NCBI RefSeq assembly: GCF_002077945.1
Contig: NZ_LVYD01000041.1
Coordinates: 1-64,000, forward strand
DNA: 64,000 bases
Direction of reading: 5' to 3'
DNA from: Niastella vici
GTDB lineage: Bacteria; Bacteroidota; Bacteroidia; Chitinophagales; Chitinophagaceae
Shown: positions 35,442 to 42,251 of the stretch, one piece after another
Position numbering within the stretch: the first letter of the stretch is position 1
Layout: each line of letters starts with the position of its first letter
Translations under genes and position numbers: made by a program
The notes under the pieces: model-generated
What the model was told of the DNA's origin: nothing
The model's input: the letters and a program-made list of their open reading frames with translations, nothing else
Database searches by the model: none

Positions 35442-35497
35442 ACGTTAGGTTTGCGATGAACGGAATTAAACTGCAATGACTTAGAAAACCGTTCAAT

Positions 35498-35505
35498 CAA
35501 AAATA
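35498..35505 (-). promoter_or_regulatory. fossil -7 box of the GH27 pseudogene
   Basis: TATTTTTG on the minus strand, about 57 bp upstream of the presumed original start at 35441. The palindrome at 35532-35541 would sit just upstream of its -33 region. Confidence 0.35.
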
Positions 35506-35531
35506 ACCAACCGGCGAACAAAATAAACACG

Positions 35532-35577
35532 CAAACGTTTGTTGAAATTTTAAAAATTCCTGGTGCGCAAACAGTAC
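35532..35577 (-). promoter_or_regulatory. candidate LacI-type operator pair upstream of the GH27 pseudogene
   Basis: The 10-bp palindrome CAAACGTTTG (35532-35541) has the central CG and flanking layout of LacI/GalR-family operators. Twenty-three bp further upstream is GTACTGTTTGCGC (minus strand, 35577-35565). An almost identical pair occurs upstream of susC at 54982-55026. Confidence 0.5.
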
Positions 35578-35781
35578 AAAGACCATTATCGGGTACACTT
35601 ATTGTATTAAGCAAGTAGGTCAATACCGCTGTTTCATCCACATCCTGCAAACCCTTTCCTTTATTTGTGCGGCCCCCCATAACCACCTTTATCTCTCCGC
35701 CCCGGAAAACTAATGCACATGCATCTTTTTTTTCGTGTTTGGTATTTTTAATTCGCTGAAAAAAATTTAAATTTAATAAAC
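35578..35781. other. gene-free stretch upstream of the 190-residue gene
   Basis: No supported gene. A minus-strand frame crosses the whole region, but it also overlaps the operator pair and the start of the next gene. It contains a T8 run near 35726-35733. Confidence 0.35.
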
Positions 35782-36354
35782 ATGAGAATCCCGGCAGCGA
35801 TACAGACCTACCGCCGTCCGCTCCAACCAACCGGACTGACATTAACAATGCTGATCACCATTGTTGCCCTAACCATTTCTTCCACTTCGTTTACTCAAAA
35901 CAGGTATGACTGGCGAACGAATATCGACCAGGTGATCCACGAAACAGATAGCCTCTCACTTAAATCGCAACGCACCTTTTACCTCAATAAAATATTGCGG
36001 AAAGATGAGCCGCTGAAAGAAACCTGGTATTACACAGTGCACAACAATAACATCATTGTATTTGAGGTTCGTTACCGGATTGATTCCCTGGAATACACCG
36101 AAACCTATTATATGAACCGGAACCGATTGATATGTATGGAGTTGTATGAGACCGACTTTCTCTCCTATTATGAAGATGAGATCAAACACGGCGAAGTGTT
36201 CTTCTTCGATCACGATATGCTGATACAATATGTGACTGTAGGCAATGGCTTAACAGATATGTCTTTCCGTGATCCCCAGTATGAACCCCTGAGGCGGTTT
36301 TACAAACGATATATTGAATTACAGAAGAATATTCTTTCTTTAGCTACTAACTAA
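35782..36354 (+). CDS. secreted hypothetical protein
   Basis: A 190-residue protein with an N-terminal export signal. The hydrophobic core is at about residues 19-38 (LTLTMLITIVALTISSTSFTQ region), and the Met at residue 23 is an alternative start. The mature part is rich in Tyr, Arg and Asp/Glu with beta-strand character (ETWYYTVHNNNIIVFEVRY, YTETYYMNRNRLICMELYE). No recognised motif. It precedes the peroxiredoxin gene by 54 bp, but the latter has its own -7 box. Confidence 0.65.
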   Translation: MRIPAAIQTYRRPLQPTGLTLTMLITIVALTISSTSFTQNRYDWRTNIDQVIHETDSLSLKSQRTFYLNKILRKDEPLKETWYYTVHNNNIIVFEVRYRIDSLEYTETYYMNRNRLICMELYETDFLSYYEDEIKHGEVFFFDHDMLIQYVTVGNGLTDMSFRDPQYEPLRRFYKRYIELQKNILSLATN

Positions 36355-36360
36355 ATGTGG

Positions 36361-36368
36361 TAAATTTG
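36361..36368 (+). promoter_or_regulatory. -7 box TAAATTTG upstream of the peroxiredoxin gene
   Basis: Exact TAnnTTTG, 40 bp before the ATG at 36409. The -33 element is weak. Confidence 0.45.
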
Positions 36369-36408
36369 CATCCCGTCATTTATTAGCAATTTATCACATT
36401 ACTTTACA

Positions 36409-36876
36409 ATGAATCAAACTGGCGAAAAAGCAGCTGACTTTACCTTATACGATTCCGCAAAGAACACTGTAAGTCTGCACGACTTTACCGGCAAAAAAGT
36501 GGTACTGTTATTCTACCCCCTGGCTTTTACCAGCGTTTGCACCAAAGAGCTTTGTTATGTTCGCGATAACATGAGCTTATTTAATAATATCGATGCACAG
36601 GTGCTGGGCATCAGTGTAGATTCTTTATATACACTGGCAAAGTTTAAGGAAGAACAGGGTTATAATTTTCCGTTACTGAGCGATTTTAATAAAGAAGTAT
36701 CCAAATCATACAACGCCTTATACGAGGAATTTGGTTTTAATATGAAAGGGGTGTCAAAAAGAGCGTCTTTTGTCATTGACCGGGAGGGAACTATCCGTTA
36801 TGCCCAAATCCTGGAAAAGGCCAGCGACTTCCCCGATTTTGAGGCAATACAGTCAACCCTGGCCGCAATTAATTGA
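36409..36876 (+). CDS. peroxiredoxin (AhpC/TSA, AhpE/Bcp-like)
   Basis: A 155-residue thiol peroxidase that reduces H2O2 and organic peroxides. The peroxidatic cysteine is Cys44 in PLAFTSVCTKEL (PxxxTxxC). A second cysteine, Cys49, follows five residues later, as in Bcp-type enzymes that form an internal disulfide. Other family features are LLFYPLAF, GISVDSLYTLAKFKEE, FPLLSDFNKEVSKSYN and KRASFVIDREGTIRY. It has no signal peptide, so it is cytoplasmic. A -7 box is present upstream; no redox-regulator site is obvious. Confidence 0.92.
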   Translation: MNQTGEKAADFTLYDSAKNTVSLHDFTGKKVVLLFYPLAFTSVCTKELCYVRDNMSLFNNIDAQVLGISVDSLYTLAKFKEEQGYNFPLLSDFNKEVSKSYNALYEEFGFNMKGVSKRASFVIDREGTIRYAQILEKASDFPDFEAIQSTLAAIN

Positions 36877-36971
36877 TAATTATCAATTAAAATAGGGTTA
36901 AAATCTTAGTTGTGTACAAAAATTGTAATTGGATTCCCCTATTAAGTGCAGGATTATTGCCAAAGGAGTTG

Positions 36972-36979
36972 TAATTTTG
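36972..36979 (+). promoter_or_regulatory. -7 box TAATTTTG upstream of the small T9SS protein
   Basis: Exact TAnnTTTG, about 46 bp before the ATG at 37026; supports that start over the TTG at 36996. Confidence 0.4.
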
Positions 36980-37025
36980 GTTAAAAGGAAATATCTTGAG
37001 CAATAACTGTAAAATATCATCGTAC

Positions 37026-37361
37026 ATGAAGATTTTTTACGCATTGTCCACTATCCTTTTATTGTCATTACAAGCGAAAAGCCAGGATCGGAATCCCGGA
37101 GAAGACCCTGCGACCACCATTGTAAAGTTTTACCCGAACCCTGCCACTTCAATTATCACTTTCGACTTTCAACGCGGCTACGATAAATCACTGAACCTGC
37201 AGATATATAACTTTATTGGCAAAAAAGTACAGGAAATCAATAACGTAACTCCCAAGACCACGGTTAACCTCAACGATTTTTACCGGGGTATTTATATCTT
37301 TCAGCTGAAAGACAAGAACGGCAAGGTGATTGATTCCGGCAAGTTCCAGGTTTCTAAATAA
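37026..37361 (+). CDS. minimal T9SS type-A sorting-domain protein
   Basis: A 111-residue protein made of a signal peptide (IFYALSTILLLSLQAKSQ) and, after a linker of about 15 residues, a type IX secretion C-terminal sorting domain. The domain is recognised by VKFYPNPATSIITFDF, then LQIYNFIGKKV and FYRGIYIFQLKDKNGKVIDSGKF. There is almost no cargo between the two. It might be secreted as a small surface protein, or be the remnant of a larger exported one. Own -7 box upstream and a perfect palindromic terminator downstream indicate an intact transcription unit. Confidence 0.88.
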   Translation: MKIFYALSTILLLSLQAKSQDRNPGEDPATTIVKFYPNPATSIITFDFQRGYDKSLNLQIYNFIGKKVQEINNVTPKTTVNLNDFYRGIYIFQLKDKNGKVIDSGKFQVSK

Positions 37362-37382
37362 TACTATATCTACCTAATTATA

Positions 37383-37416
37383 AAGTCTCCCGATGCATCG
37401 GGAGACTTATTTTTTA
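37383..37416 (+). terminator. strong terminator (26-nt perfect palindrome)
   Basis: Positions 37383-37408 form a perfect palindrome (AAGTCTCCCGAT arm), followed by a T-run. It serves the small T9SS gene and, being symmetrical, might also stop transcripts from rlmI. Confidence 0.85.
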
Positions 37417-37535
37417 TACCGGGCTGCGGTACTACTATCGCCAGCTGTTGTGTCACTTTGCAGATTCATCGGCATGCCGACGACTTCAGTCGGGACTTGT
37501 ACGTTCGAAGCGCTATTGGGCAGGCCTGCTGCAAT

Positions 37536-38708
37536 CTACAGCACCTGCACTATCAAAAACTTCAGATAATGCGTATTCTCCCATTCCCAAACGATGGGGT
37601 GATCGGCCGATTGGGTTTGAAAATTTACCTGCCGTATTTTTCTTCGGGCATCCTTGGCCGCTAACTGTATGATCTGTAAGAACAGGTCGGGTTGAACCAG
37701 GTTGGTACAGCTCGATGTTACCAGAAAGCCACCGGGTTTCACCAGTTTCATTCCCCGCAAATTGATCTCTTTATAACCAGTGATGGCCTTTTGAATATTA
37801 TCCCTTGTTTTGGTAAAGGAAGGTGGGTCGAGCATAACCACATCATACTGTTTTCCCTCTCGGGCCCAGCCTTTAAGCACATCAAATGCGTTCATGCACT
37901 CGAACTTGCAGATACTATCGACCCCGTTCAGGGCGGCATTTCGGTTCGCCTGATCTACTGCGTTCTGTGAAATATCCAGGCCAAGCACCGATTTGGCGCC
38001 ATAATGGGCTGCATGAATTTCAAACGTACCCGTATAGGTAAAGGTGCCCAGCACATCGGCTCCTTTTACAATATGTTGAATGGCGCGGCGGTTGTCCTGC
38101 TGATCGAGAAAATAACCGGTCTTTTGCCCATTCTCGATATCAACATAGAACTTCAGGCCATTTTCCTGAATGGTGATCTTTGTATCGAAGGGCGCAGATA
38201 AAAACCCTTTCTGCTGCTGCAATCCTTCCAGCTCGCGCACCGGCACATCATTACGTTCGTATATGCCTTTGGGCTTGAAGATCTTTTCAAGGGCTGCTAC
38301 AATAGCGGGCTTCCATACATCAATACCCAGGGCCAGGGTTTGTATAACAAAGTAGTCGTTGAACTTATCGATGATCAGCTGCGGCAGGTTATCGGCTTCC
38401 CCGAAAATAAGGCGGCAGTTCTCAACATAACCCAGCTGCTGGCGGTATTGCCAGGCCTCGAGCAGGCGGTTATAGAAAAATTCCTCATTAATAACGTCTT
38501 CCTTTTTGCGGCTAAGCAACCGCACCAGGATCTGCGAACGGGGGTTGAAATAACCTTTCCCGATAAACTTCTTATCGTGGGTGTAAACATCTACTACGGC
38601 GCCCGGTTCCAACCCTTCCGGCGCCTCATGCACTTCATTGGCAAAGATCCAGGGATGCCCGTTCAGCACCCGTTGACCGATCTTCTTTTTTAATACTACC
38701 TGATTCAT
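37536..38708 (-). CDS. rlmI: 23S rRNA m5C methyltransferase RlmI-like
   Basis: A 390-residue class I SAM-dependent methyltransferase. An N-terminal PUA domain (about 1-75, KKKIGQRVLNGHPWIFANEV) and an EEHD-like linker precede the Rossmann domain. That domain contains GADVLGTFTYTGTFEIHA (SAM loop; it reads TFTYTG where LFxYTG is usual) and the catalytic motif VVMLDPPSFTK, followed by VTSSCTNLV with the second cysteine. The start at 38708 is preferred because the family begins about here and a -7 box lies directly upstream. Modifies 23S rRNA (C1962 in E. coli). The gene diverges from the MoxR unit. Confidence 0.9.
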   Translation of the reverse strand: MNQVVLKKKIGQRVLNGHPWIFANEVHEAPEGLEPGAVVDVYTHDKKFIGKGYFNPRSQILVRLLSRKKEDVINEEFFYNRLLEAWQYRQQLGYVENCRLIFGEADNLPQLIIDKFNDYFVIQTLALGIDVWKPAIVAALEKIFKPKGIYERNDVPVRELEGLQQQKGFLSAPFDTKITIQENGLKFYVDIENGQKTGYFLDQQDNRRAIQHIVKGADVLGTFTYTGTFEIHAAHYGAKSVLGLDISQNAVDQANRNAALNGVDSICKFECMNAFDVLKGWAREGKQYDVVMLDPPSFTKTRDNIQKAITGYKEINLRGMKLVKPGGFLVTSSCTNLVQPDLFLQIIQLAAKDARRKIRQVNFQTQSADHPIVWEWENTHYLKFLIVQVL

Positions 38709-38713
38709 TCGCG

Positions 38714-38721
38714 CAAAAGTA
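38714..38721 (-). promoter_or_regulatory. -7 box TACTTTTG directly before rlmI
   Basis: Exact TAnnTTTG on the minus strand ending 5 bp before the ATG at 38708. As for gatC, this predicts a leaderless or near-leaderless mRNA. Confidence 0.4.
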
Positions 38722-38819
38722 GAATTATTGCGCGACAATGCGACTTTTTGGATTGTGACAGGTTCCTTTTGCAAAACCAATTGAAGCTTACTATCTTTTC
38801 ACCATATACCATACCATTT

Positions 38820-39848
38820 ATGGCAGCAGAGAATTTTCACATTGGTTTCGGCAATTATGATAAAAGCCCTGAATACTATTATTTAAACGACGCCAACCCG
38901 TTAAAAGCAACCATTTTCCTGGCCCTGAAACTGGGAAAGCCATTATTGATAACCGGTGAACCGGGAACAGGTAAAACCCAGCTGGCGCATTGGGCCGCCT
39001 GGTACCTGAGCAGGAAATCAGACCATAACATTACCCAATTCGTGCCCGAGCCATTTGTCTTCAATATAAAAAGTACCTCATCGGGCCGCGACCTGTTTTA
39101 CAATTACGACGCCATTTCGCACTTCCAGGATAAAGAAGGCAAAAAGAACGTTACCAGCTTTATCAGTCTGGCAGGAATGGGACAGGCCATTTGTCAAACC
39201 CAGGGACGAAATGCGGCCATCGAAAAATTCGCCTTATCGGACATCCGGAACTTACACACCCTGCACGAACAACCGCGCAGTTCGGTATTGCTGATCGATG
39301 AAATTGATAAAGCACCCAGGGACCTCACCAACGACCTGCTAAATGAAATCGAAAACAACCGGTTCTATATACCCGAATGCGAAAAAGAGATCTTTAAAAG
39401 TGAAGACCGCAAAACAAGGGTGTTGGTGATACTTACCAGCAACAGCGAAAGAAGCCTGCCTGATGCCTTTTTACGCCGGTGCCTATTTTATCATATTCCT
39501 TTTCCATCAGAAGAAGACCTTATAAAGATCATCCTGCACCGCATAACGCCTTTCCTTGAAGAACTGGGCAATCATGCTAACATGGATTTTTACGATCACT
39601 ACCAGCGGGCGCTGAAGCTTTTTCATTTGATCAGAAGTAAAACGCATGTTAAGCCACCATCAACCAGCGAACTGCTCGACTGGTTAAAAGTGCTGCACAT
39701 GGAAAACCTCATAAGAGAAGATATCAATGTAAATACAGTTGGCTACCTGCCGCCCGAACGTAAAAAAGCCCTGCAGTTAAGCCTGTACACCTTGCTGAAA
39801 ACAAAGGAAGACTTTGATGAAATAGAACAATTATTAAAACTCAGCTAG
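38820..39848 (+). CDS. MoxR-type AAA+ ATPase
   Basis: A 342-residue AAA+ ATPase from the ATG at 38820. The open frame reaches 38748, but the extra 24 residues overlap the rlmI promoter. Walker A GEPGTGKT is at 46-53, Walker B LLIDEID at 157-163, sensor 1 TSN at 206-208, and paired arginines are at 219-220 (FLRRC) as arginine finger. The C-terminal helical lid follows. It is longer than minimal MoxR, with an insertion around 85-150. MoxR ATPases act as chaperone-like remodelers with a VWA partner (NorQ/NorD, CoxD/CoxE, RavA/ViaA). The partner here is the next gene, 6 bp downstream in the same frame. Confidence 0.9.
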   Translation: MAAENFHIGFGNYDKSPEYYYLNDANPLKATIFLALKLGKPLLITGEPGTGKTQLAHWAAWYLSRKSDHNITQFVPEPFVFNIKSTSSGRDLFYNYDAISHFQDKEGKKNVTSFISLAGMGQAICQTQGRNAAIEKFALSDIRNLHTLHEQPRSSVLLIDEIDKAPRDLTNDLLNEIENNRFYIPECEKEIFKSEDRKTRVLVILTSNSERSLPDAFLRRCLFYHIPFPSEEDLIKIILHRITPFLEELGNHANMDFYDHYQRALKLFHLIRSKTHVKPPSTSELLDWLKVLHMENLIREDINVNTVGYLPPERKKALQLSLYTLLKTKEDFDEIEQLLKLS

Positions 39849-39854
39849 CCCGGA

Positions 39855-42245
39855 TTGGAGAAGAAGAACCAATATACAATTCCCCTGGAAGAATTGCTGG
39901 CCCGCCTGAAAGCCAGCGGGTATGAGCTTTCCATACAGCAAACACTCGATATACAGGCGGCCTTGTTGACTACTCCGGTTTCCCGCATGGAACCAGCGCG
40001 GCTGAAATACCTTATTACGCCGGTAATAGCCAAAAACGACGAAGAGCAACGGCATATTCACCGCATCATCGATGGGTACGTGGCAGAAAAAACGAAGATC
40101 CCTCCCCCACCCGTTCCTCCGGTTACACGCTGGCGGCAGAAACATAAACAACTGATATTCTCCCTGAAGATAGCCGGTTTTTTGGCGGTGGTGATCGCCG
40201 GCATTTTGTTTTACATTTCAAACAACCATCAACCAACTGCACCGGTTTCCTCTAAACCCGTTGCACAGGTAAAAAAGGATACTACCCCCGTTGCTTCAGC
40301 ACCGAAACCAGTACCGCAACCCGAAAACAAGCTGGCGAACCCCGTTACCACGCCCAACAGCAGCAAACAGGTCAACATCGTTGCCCAGCCATCTGGCCGG
40401 TATATTGCACCCGTGCCCATTGATTTCAATCTGCAAATGGCTGTTACCTTTGGTACGCTCCTCGGCGTTATTATGGCCTGGATCATTTTCTATGAGCGCA
40501 GGAAAAAAATGGAGATGAAAGAAAAGCAGCGCGCCGATGATGCCATTTTTATAAAACGTACTGAGGCCAAAAAGCGGCCCAATGCTTCGGGGTTTGAAAT
40601 GGCAGGCGACCTGGCTCAGCCAACCATACAATTCGCCGAAAGAGATTACCTGGTGCACCAGCCCCGCGCCTTACAGAAAATAAAAAGCCATTTAAAAAAA
40701 CCGGCCGTTATCCCAAACCCCGCTTTCGATGTTAAAAGAAGCATAACCCAAAGCGCCCGCAATGCCGGGTTTTCAACACTGGTATACTCAAGGGAATGGA
40801 AAGACAGGAAATATCTTATTTTAATGGAGGACCGGTATAGTGATGCACATATCAACTATTTAATGAATTACCTGGTGAATATAATAAGTGCCGCTGTTAC
40901 CACGGTTATCCGGTTTAGTTTCACAGGTGATGTACACATGGTGCAGGATGAATATGGCAATTGGGTTTCCCTGGCAAACCTGGCCTATCAATACAAGGGC
41001 TATCACCTCATTATTGTCGGAAAGGGATATTCTTTTTTCGAGGAGCAACAGGATCAACTCCTGAAAAAAGAGCTGACTGATATTTTTCAGAACTGGACAT
41101 CCCGCTCAATCATTACGCCAACACCGCTGCCTGACTGGTCGTACCAGGAAGAGCAATTACAAAGTAAATTTCTGCTTGTACCTGCCGATATTGAGGCCGT
41201 GGTGTTACTGGCAAAAGCCATAGCCGATGACGCATCCATAAGCAATCACCAACTGGCAAGAAGCCTGTCAAACTCATACAGTATTGCGGATTTCAATTTA
41301 TATAATATACAGGATCTAAAGCAATACCTGAATGGCGATGAAAGGCTGTTCCAGATGGCTTGTTCGCTGGCCGTATATCCGCGTTTACAGTGGGCGCTTA
41401 CACTCGCCTTGTTTGATGCGCAGCTAAAAAAGAATAGCAATGAAGAACCAACAGCAGCGCTTTCTTATGAATTGTTATTGAAGCTGGCTCGTATTCCCTG
41501 GTTATACGCCAATCAGCTTGATGATACTATAAGGTTACAGTTATTAACCGAATTAACGGTTGAAACAGAGACCACCGCCCGGGAAACCATCCTTGAATTA
41601 CTGGATGAAGCCAGGCTCAACATCGTTCACGATTCGCCTGCCTATTCGGAATTAAACACCCAGTATAATATCAATGCATTCTTTCTGTTTTCTTTTGACC
41701 AATATAAATACCGGCAGTATTCAGGGGCAAAGGAAGTGATCAGCGAATATTGGAAAGGCCTTACAGAATGGGCGTTGAAAGAACATGTTGATAAAGGAGG
41801 CAGCGTCTTATTGCCCAGATACAAATCGGGCCAATCTTCGGTGCAGGAATTCCTGATTCAGGAAAAGCAATTTGAAAAGTGGAATATCAATTTCCTGAAA
41901 GTAGCCATGCTAACCCTGCCGGCCATTCTGCTCTATATTTTGTTCGGCATTCTTAAGCCGGCATTTGTTTATCCACCTCAGTTATATAAGAACGTATCGT
42001 TTGTCACTGTCATTAAAAAATCCGCTAACTGTAAACCCAATTTACAATACGTCATCAACTCAACAAATGGGCGGTCCGACACCATTCTATTGAACCAATT
42101 ATCTCTTATCGACAGTATTCCAATTACAAATGTGCAATACGATGAAATAATAAACCTTGAACTGTGGACGAAAGACAACCTGATGCATCCATTATCCTTT
42201 GCGGCAACAGATTCTTTCTTTGAGGTGCAGATGGCATGTAAGTAA
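39855..42245 (+). CDS. three-pass membrane CoxE/VWA-like partner of MoxR
   Basis: A 796-residue protein starting at a TTG (39855), the only usable start, 6 bp after the MoxR stop. Residues 7-77 match the N-terminal helical domain of CoxE-like VWA proteins (LEELLARLKASGYELSIQQT). TM1 is at about 101-121, followed by a Pro/Lys/Thr-rich periplasmic loop (122-190) and TM2 at about 195-213. A large cytoplasmic part (214-680) contains a VWA-like Rossmann region (319-400) without a clear DxSxS MIDAS, and a helical region ending near 640. TM3 is at about 681-700, followed by a 95-residue exported tail. I infer an ATPase-gated envelope complex; no function is known. Confidence 0.75.
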   Translation: MEKKNQYTIPLEELLARLKASGYELSIQQTLDIQAALLTTPVSRMEPARLKYLITPVIAKNDEEQRHIHRIIDGYVAEKTKIPPPPVPPVTRWRQKHKQLIFSLKIAGFLAVVIAGILFYISNNHQPTAPVSSKPVAQVKKDTTPVASAPKPVPQPENKLANPVTTPNSSKQVNIVAQPSGRYIAPVPIDFNLQMAVTFGTLLGVIMAWIIFYERRKKMEMKEKQRADDAIFIKRTEAKKRPNASGFEMAGDLAQPTIQFAERDYLVHQPRALQKIKSHLKKPAVIPNPAFDVKRSITQSARNAGFSTLVYSREWKDRKYLILMEDRYSDAHINYLMNYLVNIISAAVTTVIRFSFTGDVHMVQDEYGNWVSLANLAYQYKGYHLIIVGKGYSFFEEQQDQLLKKELTDIFQNWTSRSIITPTPLPDWSYQEEQLQSKFLLVPADIEAVVLLAKAIADDASISNHQLARSLSNSYSIADFNLYNIQDLKQYLNGDERLFQMACSLAVYPRLQWALTLALFDAQLKKNSNEEPTAALSYELLLKLARIPWLYANQLDDTIRLQLLTELTVETETTARETILELLDEARLNIVHDSPAYSELNTQYNINAFFLFSFDQYKYRQYSGAKEVISEYWKGLTEWALKEHVDKGGSVLLPRYKSGQSSVQEFLIQEKQFEKWNINFLKVAMLTLPAILLYILFGILKPAFVYPPQLYKNVSFVTVIKKSANCKPNLQYVINSTNGRSDTILLNQLSLIDSIPITNVQYDEIINLELWTKDNLMHPLSFAATDSFFEVQMACK

Positions 42246-42251
42246 GGCCGG

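Noticed and set aside
35092-35496. Apparently intact 134-residue alpha-galactosidase fragment as a separate gene
   Set aside because: Homology continues past its stop codon in the same frame and then in another frame, so it is part of a pseudogene and not a small enzyme.
35438-35848. 136-residue minus-strand open frame
   Set aside because: It covers the promoter/operator remnants of the GH27 pseudogene and overlaps the start of the plus-strand gene at 35782; no family resemblance.
40855-41040. Functional metal-binding VWA domain in the MoxR partner
   Set aside because: The segment has VWA-like strand order, but the expected DxSxS is not there (MEDRYSDAH only), so metal binding should not be assumed.
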